Assembly: GCA_014338405.1 (NCBI GenBank)
Contig: JTDE01000248.1
Span: forward strand, 245,556 to 309,555
Origin: Paragonimus skrjabini miyazakii
Taxonomy: Eukaryota; Platyhelminthes; Trematoda; Plagiorchiida; Troglotrematidae
Direction: 5' to 3'
DNA length: 64,000 nt
In this document: positions 26,769 through 39,159 of the stretch, piece after piece
Position numbering within the stretch: the stretch's first letter is position 1
How the letters are laid out: each line of letters begins with the position of its first letter
Program-made: the position numbers and the translations under genes
Notes under the pieces: model-generated
Told to the model about the DNA's origin: nothing
The model's input: the letters and a program-made list of their open reading frames with translations, nothing else
The model's database searches: none

Positions 26769-27081
26769 TGTAGTGAGGAGGAGTGGTCGTGCTATATCAT
26801 TCACACCACTGCCATTTAGTAGAGGGGCAAGAGCACAGATTTTGACATTGAAGTAGTAGCAGGAAAAATACAAGAAGAAACATTGGAGTGCAGCATGACA
26901 CGAAATAGTTCTCGGTACATACTGGAACTGAGCATTTGTGTCTGTGGCAATCGTGACGTTCCGAGACCAGTTCCATACGCAGAAGAGTGTTTTTGTTTGT
27001 TGTCTTGTTGAAACGCATAACCATTGTGCTGCTTTTCTGAATGAATAACCCTTGCGTCATCAGTGTTCTTGGCTCACAACA
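26769..27081 (+). repeat. 3' LTR of the gypsy element
   Basis: Partner of 22748-23070. The longest identical blocks lie near 26800-26850 and 26988-27020, and the central part has drifted with small indels. Confidence 0.88.
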
Positions 27082-27089
27082 CTACTATT

Positions 27090-30000
27090 TTCAGGTAGCG
27101 ATCCCGTTTTAAGATGGATGCTGCGTCGTCATGTGAACCAGTTAGAATCAGTTTGGGTTATTCAAAGCGTGAGTGAAAACAATCCTCCAAAACTAGTAGA
27201 AACTGTCAATAATAAAAACTATCACTTATTTCTCACATGGCTATCTCAGCAGTGGTTCTGGTGGTATACAACTATGGGTGTTAAGCGTAAAGTCGGTATC
27301 AATTACAAGCTTTTATGACCTGGTCCCAGTGGACAAGATATCTCACAAGTGTTAGATTTATGTCAGACTGTGTATGGCAACTCCTCAGCTCGTCTTGCCT
27401 TGACCAGTTCCGGCATTCATTCGCAATGAAACGAATCTTATGACTTACCAGTTATTTGCTCTGAAATAAACAAATCAATGAACTGATTGCACCCACTTTT
27501 ATCAAACACATTGTTTTTTTGCGCATCACAATAATACGGAATGAAAATTATGTTCAAATACTCAGCCAGTTGAAGTAATATGACACAGTCGGCGGAAATA
27601 TCTATCCAACGGTCAATGAAGTCAACAAGGTTAAGTAGTTTAAGTATGCAATATATTTTGTGCATGCGCAGTCCATCAGCTTTAGTCACTGGCAGTGCCC
27701 AAGGACGAACTGAATGAACAGCCGTCAGTCAATGTTAATGACTGGTTTGGATAGTGTATTGAAACAGTTGACAGACCAGTGATTAATTAGTATGAAAAAG
27801 TTGGAGAACGCCGCTCAGACTGAGTACTCAAATAACCGGTCGATCATTTTGACCTTTTATATTGATGGAATTGATGATCAGACTAGCACCGACAGTGAAC
27901 AGATTTGGCAGTTATCAAAAGATGGCTGAAAAATGACATCAGGTATCAGTGAATAAAGAGACAGATAGGCATGTTATAATTGGATGGGTTTGACTATATT
28001 TTGAATTAGACAATGAGTGAGGACGAATTGTATTCGAACCAGTTGGAAGCACAGTGTGTATGTAAATTGGAACATCCTCTAACAGCCAGATATAACAACC
28101 AACACAAATCCACCAAAACTTGTACATTCGAGTCACAATGCATCATAAATCAAAGTGTATAGAATGAATTCCAAAACAATTTCAAGCTGCAACAAGTTAC
28201 AATGCAAGAACAACTCATTCTGTTGCGAGCTGTCACAACGGTCTATATGCGATATTCGAGTATTACCATCCAAAGCTATCAACCTCCGCGTAACGCATAC
28301 ATAAATATATGGAAGCAAATCCTCTTTGATGTGATATGAAAAATTACGAGTAACTCTTTTATTTGCCAACAGTTTGGTGGTGTGAAACACGTTGCTCTTT
28401 TCATTACTATAGAATTCTGAAGAGAAACCAAATAGAAATAACCAAAGTATCAAACTGCCTGTGTGATGTTGTGAATATTCCACATTTCCAATGCAATAAA
28501 CGAAGTACAATTTGGATTTTACCTCACCAGTTTCACACCATCCTTTTTCTTTGGAAAGCTAACTGACACATGTTCAACTGTACATACCTAGCACATATAC
28601 GTAAGATATGGTCGTTGATTTACAGGTGTGGACCGCCTTAATGGATGTCTAGCCGGTTGTTAGGAGGAAATTACCATCTTCTTATCCGGAACACGACCAC
28701 CACTAGATCACGTGTCTGACTTATAGAATGGAGCAAAAGACTGCATCTGTCATTTTCATTCAATACTGATTCCAGATCAGATAAACCAAGTCACTAGCTT
28801 CATCCGACTGTTAGACTTATCTTCCTGGTAACAACACAATTCGGCTTGTTGATTGTGTCCCTCACTGACACTTAACTTGAAGAACACACTGTCTCTCTAA
28901 CATCAGCCCAGCTTGCATGTCTATTCTCCTGGAGATGCTCGACGGTGTACGTAGGTAGATCAACTAACCCTTAGCCAACACATAGCAGAGATTACCAAAT
29001 TACATGACTGAACATCACTCTGATCAGCTTTTTTAAAGTAAACGTAACTAATCTCGCTGATGAGGTTATGGTGTTCATGCGCCGCCGCAGCGATATAGAT
29101 TGACATTCGACTATGGATTCGATATTTAGTTTACGCAGCCAAACCCTGTTCCGTTGAAGATAACTGGAAACCATCAACACTCAAATGTCTATTCTTGTTG
29201 ATTCAGCACAACCTTGAAAAATATCTGTCAATCACCGATTACCACTACTCGTAGTTAACTCATGGTCGTGATTATCGTTTTCCACTTCCATTGATTAAAT
29301 AATTAATTTTATTAATTAACCTATTTTCTTTTGTGCTTAAATACTGGTTTTAAGCTCGTTTAGCAGACATAATTACTGATAAGTGATATGGCGGAACTGA
29401 TCATTTAGAAGAGACCCAATCGAAAAATGTTTGTGCCCCTAGCAGACTAGAGCCCGCGAGAGAACGAGAATACCCAAACAAGACTTTGTGGATCAGCTTG
29501 TTAAGTGTTTTGCACGCACATAATTGTATGGGTCTGAAGAACGACCGTTGAAAAAGATTGTTTGGTAAGGTGTATACTTCACTCACCTAACTTTTCTTCT
29601 GAAGTACAAAAGAAAGCAGTTGCGTAATTTTCATTGAAATATATTTTACACGACAAAACAAATAGTTTACCGATTATATCACTATGTTTTACTAATCACT
29701 ACAAAAATGATTAATGACTTCTAATTCATTCGTGGGGAATCTAATGTGTATTTCACGGTTAACTTTAATGACGGTGGTGTAATTACCTCCTATGCTGTGA
29801 CGTTCAATCACTCTAGGATAATCTTCATGAGTGATGTTCGGCCTTAGTCAGAACTCACAAGGAGTCATTGCAATCTGAAACCAGTAAACCCGGTCAGATG
29901 AAGTTGACGCACCATTACAATGGTCCAACAAAGGCAAAATTCGGACTAGTGCATTTTTCCAAAAGATATTAGATGGGAGGTCTGTTAGAATGTCATAGAT

Positions 30001-30190
30001 GTGTTAAGATTTGGTTTGTGATTAATCAACCCCAACTAAATCCCAGCCCAGGTTTCAATATGTGTAATATTACTGAACAAGTTTGTTGAGTTCTGTAACT
30101 AAAACTTAACTGGAGTGTAAAATCTACGAACAAAAGAGAGTGTTGTTCATTTTGCTACAACACTATCACGGCTGAGTTCACCAAATCCTT
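27090..30190. other. Flank with no recognised gene
   Basis: Directly after the 3' LTR, TTTTCAG at 27088-27094 is followed by an open stretch to 27318 with protein-like composition and several tryptophans. It may be an exon interrupted upstream by the gypsy insertion, but no homolog is recognised. The rest of the interval shows only short ORFs. Confidence 0.3.
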
Positions 30191-30411
30191 AGTGACATGA
30201 ACACCAATCAAATGGAAGTCAATTAGAGATAAACAACATCGTAATTAAAACGAAGAGCCAACTTTCAACTTTTCTAATACCCATAGGTTGAGTATGAAGA
30301 TTGTATATACAAACATTGAATCCCATTTTATTTGTAGACTACACTCGCCCCGTTGTGTTGATTTGTATACCTAGTTAACATGTAGTTGTTCCAGGGATGT
30401 GAAACGGAATC

Positions 30412-30783
30412 TTAAAACAAATATGATTTATCTGCAGACTTGACACGGCATTCGGTAGAGTACAGGAAAGTCTTGTCAACAGTCTGATTCGTACTGCTGA
30501 TTACGTCTATCTCGTCAGGGTATCCTTGCAAATTGCCAAGCAGTTTAACCAGATTAACTGTAAGAGGAACAAACGTTCTTAGGTACAATGGGCTACCAAA
30601 CAAATAGCCCGAGTTTTCCAAACGAACATGAACAAAAAATTTAATGTAAAACTGGTCATTAACATCATGACGAATAATCGGTTTTAGAAATATATATTCA
30701 AATAGACACTTGCTTTTTGAATTACACATTGCGCTCGGAACCAGCACCGCAAGCCCTAGCACCAACAAGCACCAAATTGTCAT
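30412..30783 (-). CDS. Small secreted protein, copy A (unknown family)
   Basis: An ATG-to-stop frame of 123 residues, identical in protein sequence to the copy at 47434-47805. Residues 1-20 form a hydrophobic signal peptide ending near SAMC. The mature part has two cysteines (26 and 112), which could form one disulfide, one NQT glycosylation sequon (99-101), and alternating aromatic/hydrophobic stretches suggestive of beta strands. On this strand a TATA box lies at 30833-30840, about 50 bases before the ATG, and AATAAA (TTTATT at 30327-30332) lies about 80 bases after the stop. It appears intronless. I do not recognise the family. A small secreted parasite protein is the likely role, by inference only. 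Confidence 0.7.
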   Translation of the reverse strand: MTIWCLLVLGLAVLVPSAMCNSKSKCLFEYIFLKPIIRHDVNDQFYIKFFVHVRLENSGYLFGSPLYLRTFVPLTVNLVKLLGNLQGYPDEIDVISSTNQTVDKTFLYSTECRVKSADKSYLF

Positions 30784-30832
30784 TTTCAGAAGGCCTCAGG
30801 TTGACAACACTGTGGAAAGATAATGTGAGTGG

Positions 30833-30840
30833 TTTTTATA
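30833..30840 (-). promoter_or_regulatory. TATA box of copy A
   Basis: TATAAAAA on the reverse strand, about 50 bases upstream of the start codon and identical in position to the copy B box. Confidence 0.6.
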
Positions 30841-31499
30841 GGTAAGCGCTCGTCCAAGAACTTGAAGCCACACCCTATCTGTGTTGTTGCAAGCATAATA
30901 GACAGTGCACATTGATCGCTATAATATGGACGCCACAACAACATTTACATTGAAGTTGACAAGGTCTGGAAGTTCAATGTGACTCCCCATGATTTGTATG
31001 CAAATGGTTAGGCGAAGGTAGCGCTTTTACTACTCTGGCAGATTTGTTGCTACGTTAGTCAGACAAACGTCTATAAGCACTGTAGAGATGTGAGTGTAAT
31101 TAACTCAGACAACCGGTGAACTAAGCGTTGCACGTAATTGTCAAGGTTGAAAGATTGAAAACAACTTAATAAGTTGGCTAAACAAAGGTCACTGGAAAGA
31201 TACTGGTTCCATGTACCTGAAACACTGGACCATAAGAGGTATACAACATAAACTCGAAGATCCTGCAGAAAGACACAGCCAATTATTGGAAACATGTTTC
31301 AAATCAAGGGGTTCCAGTTCACTAGGGCATCAACACTACGTATCACAGGATGCAAGTTAGTTGAGTTGTCCCAACTCCTGCTCACTCAAAATCACCAGTA
31401 ACTTAACATTAAACTGAAATTCACTCACAACTGTTTCCAACTTCCTCATTCCCACGGAAATTTCACGCCTACCGTTCTGAAAAGGAGCATTATTCTTGA

Positions 31500-31625
31500 G
31501 TTTCACTCTTTTGGAGCCGGTCAGTTCTTGTCTTGGCCGGGTTCAGAACTCCAACCACCTCCGCATGAGGCAATCGTGTTGACAACTGTGCCATTCACCC
31601 CACATTATGCACGACTCAATTGCCA
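31500..31625 (-). repeat. Partial SINE within arm A
   Basis: Carries the tRNA-like head of the SINE family (GCATGAGGCAATCGTGTTG and a degraded B box near CGGGTTCAGAACTCC). The matching fragment is in arm B at about 46625-46760, so the SINE inserted before the arms were duplicated. Confidence 0.5.
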
Positions 31626-31976
31626 TGGGTGAAATTTCAATCACGTTTGCTTGTGGACAATACTGAGATTGCCAGATCGCCCCAATACAAGACACACCAC
31701 CCGTTCACTGACCACGCTATTAGAACTTTTGGGTTAGGTCAAAATCTACGATTTCAATTAACCTAGTGAACGAGGTTCTGATTACTGATGAATGTGCACA
31801 CATTAATACCGTATGAAAAACGAGAGAAATACATGATTGGGATGCAGATATCAAAGATTAGAGTCAGGTCATAATGGTAACATCAGCCATTGTCAGTTGT
31901 TAACAGTTGTCAACTCCGATTGATCACGTGTGAATAACCGGTCTTCCTTAAAACCCAGTATTAGAGGTCTCGGGCT

Positions 31977-32735
31977 ACGGAACTATACACTGAAGTAGTT
32001 GATCAGACCGATATTGTTGTAACCTGTTGTAAGACGGTACCCTCATTCCAAGACCAAGGATTTATGAATATGTTTCCCGAATTGTTAGTTTACGGTTTAC
32101 CGTTTGTATAAGTCGTTTCCGGAGGGTTACACTGAACCTAACCCGCTCTGCAAATGTACACATCTTTCCACAATTCCACTTGTGACCTCAATGAGCACAT
32201 GGGGTGGGATAGGTTGGCGAACTAAATCCTACTATTTTCAAAATCACTGCAGGGTTGAAGACAAGAAACGCAACTGATCAGCAGGGTTTGTGCACCTTAA
32301 CATGAAAATTAACCTTGACCACAAAGTGCGGGACCAGTGTACCCAGGAAAAATTGACCCCAGTGAATCTTGCACCGGTCGATATATCAAATGTTCTTGCC
32401 GCAAAATCCATCAAACAGACGTGCGCATAAAAAATTTAGACAAAATAAGATCTTGAAAGAATTCTTACTAGGAACGGGATACACTCGAACGCATATCAAA
32501 TTTCGCATAAAATAAGCACAAGTTATATGACATATAACACTGTTATTTCGTCGAGGTAGATAACAAGCAAACTACCTTTATTGTGCTTTCATGACAACTT
32601 GTTGAGAAAACATTTATAATTAGTACTATATTTTGCCAGTCCAAATTGGCTTTGGTCCTGCGTTTATACAGTTCGATCATTATTGGCATAGTCGTGAAGT
32701 GTGTATATAAACTAATTTATAATTTGTGGTTGGCG
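31977..32735 (+). repeat. Direct repeat, copy 1
   Basis: Matches 34121-34865 in the same orientation. The first 180 bases are almost identical. The rest drifts but stays alignable to a shared end near TATATAAACTAATTTATAATT. It holds no ORF of note. Its downstream end has a TATA-like GTATATAAAC. Confidence 0.8.
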
Positions 32736-32739
32736 AGAT

Positions 32740-34115
32740 AAAGCTAAAATGCCAACAGAGTGCAACATAACACGACCAAAATGTATTCCGCTTTTTATCC
32801 CCGTATGATTAAATAGTTGTTGTTCCCATTTTTAAGTTGTTATTCGAGAATGCAACACAGCGAATTTCATGTAATGTGGTCCTTCTCTGTTCGTTTGATA
32901 TGCATCGTTTGTTTCGGAGTTACACATCACTTCTATCTCAGTGGACCGACCTCATTTATTGATGACACGCTCAAATTCACATGGTATCAGCAATCTATCA
33001 GTTGTCGTTTGTGAATGCTTGCCAAATCTGTTTGGGCTATTTCACCAAATATCTGTTTTATTACATCTCCATGACGTTACTACATTGCACTCATCCCAGC
33101 ATATACACGGGAGTAACTAGAAAATGTACGCATTGGTTTAGTGAAATTGCCACTTCAACCACCAATTCATGTTTGTTGGTCACTTTCCTGACAAAAGTGT
33201 CTCAAACACGCGTCGTTTGGAAAATGTTTGCATAACTGACGTATCAACAAGGTGGCTGATTGCGTCCCGGCTGTTCCTTGTGAGAAATGAGCAATCGGGG
33301 CAAACAATATGACAGCTACCAAAATCTGCACAGTTGTGAGGTTTTTGGTGTCATACATTTCAAAAATATGATTGAAACGAACGACGCTGTGGTTACACTG
33401 AAATGTACACAGGTACAAAATAACCGCATGACAAAGTTTTACTTACTTGTGCACGTTCAAGTCTACGAACAGAGCGTAGATAATCCGCGCTTGGACTTCG
33501 TATGAATCTACGGTTATTTTGGAATTTATGAAAATTGCAGCACGATAGGTCGCCATGAGCCTTTGAAGTTAAAGATTTTGTTTTCCATGAAAACTCGATT
33601 CAAAGTTATCACAAGCACGTTGTCGACCCTCATAGTCGAAGTAACCCGTAAGTTGTACCTAATGTCATCTACAAAGATGACTGTAGTAATAGTCTAGGAA
33701 ATATGGTAACTACTATTTTTGCACTAACTAGAATGTAGATAGCGGTTCGAAAGAAGATAGTGTGAACAATGTCAATTACCTCTGGATAGCAATGTTCTCA
33801 TGTTTACAATAGAGGTTCACGCTTTTGGCGCCTATGAAGTGATCCGAAATCACTGTGTTGTAGAATATCGGGACTTTCGTATCTTCTTCTGTATAACAAG
33901 GCTGCGCACGTTGCGACCATGAAAGACCTGTAAGGCGATACATGCGGTGTGTGTAAGTCTGATTACTCAGAAGATTACTGGCGTTTTCCAACATTGGGTT
34001 ATTGTCAAAATGTAATAACCTTCATCCTGACCATCATCATCATTATCCTAACAGTCATGAACCTCACCAGTATGTGCTGTGGTGGTCTTCCCTTATATGC
34101 AGTAATACTGGTTTC
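32740..34115. other. Spacer between direct repeats, no recognised gene
   Basis: Overlapping ORFs at 32817-33014, 32981-33235 and 33287-33505 have mixed composition. The last includes KFYLLVHVQVYE, which faintly recalls QFYIKFFVHVRLE of the 123-residue secreted protein. The likeness is too short to be evidence of relationship. Confidence 0.3.
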
Positions 34116-34120
34116 GGGAA

Positions 34121-34865
34121 ACCGAACTATACACTGAAGTAGTTGATCAGACCGATATTGTTGTAACCTGTTGTAAGACGGTACCCTCATTCCAAGACCA
34201 AGGATTTATGAATATGTTTCCCGAATTGTTAGTTTACGGTTTACTGTTTGTATGAATCGTTTCCGGAGGGTTACACTGAATCTAACCCGCTCTGCCATAA
34301 TTTCACTCTTAACATCGATGAGCATACGGGGCGGGGTTCACCGGCAAACTGTATCACACTATTTTTAAAATCACTTGCCGGACTGTAGGCAAGAAACTCA
34401 GTTGATCAGCAATGTTTGTGCACCTCAACATGGAAATTAACCCTCACCACAAAATGTCGGTCCAATATAACTTGGAGATTTGATCCTATTGAATTGTACA
34501 GCGGTCGGTATATCAACTTGTTTGCTTCGAAACCCATCAAACTGATGTGCACAGATAACATTTAGACAAAACGTAATGAAATCTGAGAAGAATTCTCAAT
34601 AAGGCAGAGATAAACTTGAACGCACATAAAATTTCGCTTAAAATAAACGCGAATAATATGACATATAGCAATGATCGAGGTAGGTAACAGAATGACTCCA
34701 CTAATCCTGCTGTCATGACAACTTGTTGAGGAAACATTCATAATGAATATTATGTGCAACAATTTCAACTCGGCTAGGCTCCTTCGATCTCACGTGGGTT
34801 AACACACTTCAATTATTATTGTCATGGACGTGACGTATATAATCAGACAAATTTACAATTCATAG
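34121..34865 (+). repeat. Direct repeat, copy 2
   Basis: Same-orientation partner of 31977-32735, with the shared block CGAACTATACACTGAAGTAG near its start and GGAAACATTCATAAT near its end. The two copies are about 1.4 kb apart. Confidence 0.8.
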
Positions 34866-34869
34866 CTGA

Positions 34870-36210
34870 CGATGCTCTGACGATGCATTGAAGATGCTTC
34901 GATGTTTACTTCATTGTGCTGTAGACGGTTGTTCCACGAACTCACTGAGCTCGTTATGGCTAATATAATGGCTCAACTGTATACCTTCGTAAGCAGTGGG
35001 ACAGAGGTTGACACATTTGGCCAAAGATTCCATTTGCATACATTCAGTCGTCAATCGCGGCAAACTGGTCGATGACCAAGCTGGACACCAGAAAAGAGAC
35101 GTCCGTCTTAACCAAATTGGAAAGGTGTCCCGCAGGCTTGATCAGCGAGAGTATGATGCGGACTTTCTCCGAGAGAAACAATTACCAGTCAGGCGACATA
35201 TTGAGCAGACGCGTGCCTTCAGCAGTTAAGCCAACAGTTGCCTACGTTAGTATCAGATTCTCAAGATTGACCTCGACATGGAGTTGACAATGTCGGTCAA
35301 ACGGCTGTGAAATAATTGACCAGTGCTACGATGTTCTGTTCGGTGGTCAGTGGATCGAATCTAGGAAATGCAAAGTTAAATCTTAAGTTGCCGCTCCATC
35401 GCTAACGACGTAACCCGGTCGATTTAAGAGATCTGTATATGAAATCAACAAGTTGATTATACCGTTGGAATGGACTGAAAATATAATTTCACGCGGTAGT
35501 ATGGCTAGTAGGTTTTACTCAGTGCTAAACATTTTTGCACGCTAATGTACATGGACTAAATGCTGAGTAAATTCTCTAAAGTTTCGGTGTCACAACTGTG
35601 ATGTACACCACTAACTCGATATTAATACTTGAAAGCGCCCTAAAAATGGAGGTGAATGAGGTCGAGGTTAACACAGGTGGAACGGAGTAACATTGAGCAT
35701 ATGTCTGCTTGGCAATCGCTTGACTGTATGATGTAGAGCTCCCTGAGCCGCAAATTAAGTTAGCTCTAAAAACCCGGAACAGTATGACCATCACTCAGAT
35801 CCGTCCGTTGAGGTGGGTGGATTAATGCTAGTTATACTCAAATAGGGGTTGAATTTTGCATTCTGAACGAAAAACAGTATCAAATAGATACTAGTGTTCA
35901 TTGTACTAGCTTACGCCAGCAACTAGACTGCTTTGTTCCCTATCAACCTAACATAGAACACTTTGAACCTACTCTTCAACCCTACAGGTAGTAACATGAG
36001 GGACAGGAGCGTGTTTGCCCTTGCGTTATTGACTCGGTGTTAGTGTCAAGTTAATAAATATAACAGCAAACCAACTTGTTGCGATCTATTGTGGTCAGGA
36101 CCACGCAAGCAATATGATAGGCATGGGAACGAATTCTAACAACGTAACATGTTAATAAGATGTCATCGAAATGATGTCAGGAATAGGAAACAATAGAGAG
36201 GGGGAAATGT
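34870..36210. other. No recognised gene
   Basis: ORFs at 34996-35229 and 35072-35287 overlap in different frames and could be a decayed gag, but no motif settles this. AATAAATATAACAGC near 36052 resembles the end of an LTR, with no partner found. Confidence 0.3.
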
Positions 36211-36216
36211 TTGTGA

Positions 36217-36768
36217 AACACGTTCCATAGAGGTGGAACATTCGAGTATGATGGTTGTCAACATCCTCTGGCGCATCACATTCAAGGTATCAGTAATCCA
36301 TATCCCTATGGTGTCGGACGGGATTATGAAAACTGCCTGCTGACGAGACCGATACTCACCGATTACAACTCAGCATATCATGCACTAATCCTGCGGCCAG
36401 TTGATTTATTGAAACTCATCGAAGCACGACTTAACCAACTTAACGTTGAGTGTAAATTTACTATCAATTTCAGGCGTCCTGTTAAAACATACTTCACAGT
36501 GTCTGGGCCCTGCGGGATACATAGATTGACAGACGAACACTGCTACTGCAAGCAGTGTGCCTACTCTCTGTCATTAAAATCTTTATCACCCCCTGGTCTG
36601 AAAGAGGTGCAGGGTGCACACTGTAAGCCCAAGCAGAGAGCAGGTACAACCGAAGCGGGCATAATTTCGTGGTTCTTCTCAAGTAAAGTGCAAGCCCGCC
36701 AGCCGGTGCTCATTGTCTACACTAATCATTTATCCCGGCATGCATTTATTGAGGTGCGTAATAACTAG
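36217..36768 (+). CDS. Unexplained 183-codon open frame, possible exon(s)
   Basis: The frame is open from just after a TGA at 36214-36216 to a TAG at 36766-36768, with no ATG at its left edge, so it reads as an internal or terminal exon, not a complete gene. Its composition is protein-like, with several cysteines (GPCGIH, HCYCKQC) and a segment GISNPYPYGVGRDYENC. That segment faintly resembles the SPNYP...C start of a CUB domain. TTTACTATCAATTTCAG, a good splice-acceptor shape, ends at about 36474, so the right part may be a separate exon. The function is not recognised, and the CUB idea is weak inference. Confidence 0.4.
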   Translation, partial: NTFHRGGTFEYDGCQHPLAHHIQGISNPYPYGVGRDYENCLLTRPILTDYNSAYHALILRPVDLLKLIEARLNQLNVECKFTINFRRPVKTYFTVSGPCGIHRLTDEHCYCKQCAYSLSLKSLSPPGLKEVQGAHCKPKQRAGTTEAGIISWFFSSKVQARQPVLIVYTNHLSRHAFIEVRNN

Positions 36769-36769
36769 C

Positions 36770-37200
36770 TTTAAATTTGCGGTATAGCCCCACCGATTCT
36801 TACTATAAGTACTAAGAGCACGGCATAATTTGTCCAGCATAACGCTAGAACGGACAGGTGGTCATCTTCACCACTTCTTGTGATTTGGTTTCTGATGAGT
36901 AGTCACTGACACGTCAGATCAGCTTCACGTTGTGCTTGCTTGTGGTACCTGTTTCCCACATGATGTTCTTTAATGAGTCACTGACATGTATTATATCTAA
37001 CGGCTCAATCTCAGCCATCCATTCACCCAGCACTTCAACTGCCTCGCTACGCACTCTCCTATCAGCAACTTCCAGTCACATACAACGACAATTGAGTGCA
37101 TCACGCGCTAGCACGTCGTCTGACAATCTCAGGCAATCTAGCCAGCGTGCAAAATCGTCGTTGATCGTTCCTCACATTCACTCATCCAAATGACAGCAAG
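36770..37200. other. Serine/threonine-rich ORF, probably chance
   Basis: The forward ORF 36930-37193 is rich in serine and threonine. No motif, signal peptide or splice context supports it. Confidence 0.25.
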
Positions 37201-37204
37201 CTCT

Positions 37205-37425
37205 TTTCTTATAGACTGAATATCACTCACAATTGATCACAGCCGTTGAATTCCCATGGACATTCTAGTCGGCCATTTTCGAAAAGAAGCACCACACTCG
37301 AGTTTCGTTATCATTTGAGCTCGTCGGTAGTGCAAATTCTTGCCAATGCCGAGACTAGAACTCCGGCCACGCTTTCGTGAGACAACCGTGTTGACCACTG
37401 CGGCATTGGCCTCACATTAGGAAAG
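37205..37425 (-). repeat. SINE copy (left half of head-to-head pair)
   Basis: Reverse-strand copy with the tail block AATTGATCACAGCCGTTGAA, the body and the tRNA-like head ending CACTGCGGCATTGGCCTCAC. Very similar in layout to 301-536. Confidence 0.7.
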
Positions 37426-37615
37426 ACCGAATTATCACATGTGAACACTCAACCACTTTCGCTTGTGACGAGCTCTAATGAGGGCGAAACTCGAGTCTAG
37501 TACTTCTTTTCGAAAAGGGCCGACTGGAAGGTCTATGGGATTGCGACAGCTGCGATCAATTTTGAGTGATGTTCAATCAATATGAAGACCAAAATCCCCT
37601 GCTACTCATCAGTAA
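37426..37615 (+). repeat. SINE 3' half (right half of head-to-head pair)
   Basis: Forward-strand body and tail, from GACGAGCTCTAATGAG to CCCCTGCTACTCATCAGT. The tRNA-like head is missing, and a reverse-oriented 5' head (GAATTATCACATGTGAAC, CACTTTCGCTTGTGA) lies between the halves. The palindromic arrangement echoes 301-862. Confidence 0.65.
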
Positions 37616-37619
37616 GCTC

Positions 37620-38700
37620 TTTTCTGTCAAAATCACTAGCCTCCGTTCCGGATTAGCCAGTCACAGTGTATGAAACCAAAGGACGCCTGCACAAAACACA
37701 CCTCAAGTGACTTGTGCCACACGAATTGCATTTATGTTGCACCCACTTCTACCTCTTCTGTCGTCTTCGGTAGGATGAGCGAGAGAAGCGGCACAGCTAA
37801 CTAGCTGAAACCGCGAGTAGTCTCATTAGTTGTTCGTGATCCATATGAACGAATTCACTGAGCTACGGTCAATCAGGTTGTTTATTTCGCAGGCTGTCGG
37901 TCACCGCAAGCCTGTCTGATGAATTTCCATCGATTCTTATAACCTTCCACGCATCAAAATTGTTTGATTATTTAAAGACCATTTCTTATGAAGTGGAGCG
38001 TTTTCAGACAGCAGCCGGAGCAGGTTACAGTATTCCATCAATCGGGTGAAACATACAGAATCAAAGACCTCGTATGTGTATTTGTGTTCGAACAGGACAA
38101 TGTTTGCGGCGTACGCAAATTTCAGGACAACAATGCTGCAGACAGACTGGACGTGGATCCGTCATCAATCTCGGACGCTCGAATGACAATCTTTTTGACG
38201 TGTCAAAGGCCACGTTACACAACCATCTGATGGTTCGAGCCAAATAAACATTGTCTGACCAGTGATGAACTGTTGACGGTCGTGCCGTGACTATTGAACC
38301 GTACAGCCCGTTTCTAAAAATCTGAAAATATATGGCGGAAAATGAGCAATTTTGCAACTGAAATGATTTCATGGATATGCAAATGAGGTTTTCCGCAAAA
38401 GCAGAACACATCTGGATATTTGATAAAGTTGCGGGACGGATTACATTTGACAGATTCCCGTCGTAAACTTTTGGATGCTCGTGATCAACGAACTCATTTC
38501 AGGTTCATTACAAACGAGCAGAATTTCCTGGAATGGATGCTAATTATCGGTCATTTTTTGAGCAGTAAATGTTGAAAACGGAAGATATTCTGATCAAAGA
38601 AATGAGCTTGGCCTGCAACGTTGTATGATACCCCATACCGATTACGTTAAAACATTGGACAACGAACGCATACATCCATTTGCATGGCTGACGCGTATAC
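37620..38700. other. No recognised gene
   Basis: Overlapping ORFs at 37988-38230 (+) and 38061-38411 (-) show no motif. A broken forward frame near 38320-38460 has protein-like composition but I cannot identify it. Confidence 0.3.
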
Positions 38701-39159
38701 ACACACATTGACTAGCAGTACATTGTCATTCGCCTTGGGGGCACGAACCCATCTTGCATACACTGTTCCAAACATCGCTTCTGGTCCTACGTCTTCCCGA
38801 CGTTGAGACCAGACATTTAGTTCGCGAATGTACGCAGTATGCTACCCACAAACAAGATTGACTGTTATACAATATTCCTACCCCTTCTGTTGACGAATTC
38901 TCTCCGACCGACGCAGTGTTACCCCTCGACTCATTGATCTTCTTCTGGTTCACCGAGTCGGCATATCGTGCCACTTCGCTAACTCACTTACATGCACTCG
39001 TTTCATCTCGTTATCCGTCTTGACCATATATACTGGCCCCTGTTTGGGAATTGCCAAATACGGACCTTCCTTGAGCACGAGCCTCCGGCACCTGTGTTCC
39101 GATGATCTCGATATTTGATCCGTTCCCCTGAATTGAACACTTTAGCTTTGCCTAGCCAT

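Larger units (their letters stand above)
22748..27081 (+). mobile_element. Ty3/gypsy LTR retrotransposon, near full length, defective
   Basis: The element is bounded by two LTRs of about 320 bases that start TGTAGTGA and end CAACA or GAACA. The inside reads in family order: gag-like region with a CCHC knuckle, aspartic protease, reverse transcriptase, RNase H, then integrase. Gag through RT lies in one frame with in-frame stops, and RNase H to integrase is in another frame. The LTRs differ at many positions and have small indels, so the insertion is old. No perfect target-site duplication is visible: the flanks share only part of a four-base motif. It is non-autonomous as it stands. Confidence 0.9.
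30195..31690 (-). repeat. Arm A of a long inverted duplication
   Basis: The reverse complement of this arm matches 46555-48024. From 30195 to about 30903 I see no differences. Beyond that, through about 31690, the match falls to roughly 75-85% with indels, by eye. The arm contains the 123-codon gene, its promoter region and, at its far end, a partial SINE present in both arms. Sequence left of 30194 has no counterpart because arm B runs into the scaffold gap there. Confidence 0.9.

Noticed and set aside
28133..28510. 125-codon reverse-strand ORF
   Set aside because: Mixed composition, no domain, and it overlaps a forward ORF of equal plausibility.
33287..33505. Diverged paralog of the 123-residue secreted protein
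   Set aside because: The likeness is limited to about a dozen residues with no signal peptide or matching cysteines.
38061..38411. 116-codon reverse-strand ORF
   Set aside because: It overlaps another ORF, shows no motif and has no supporting flanking signals.
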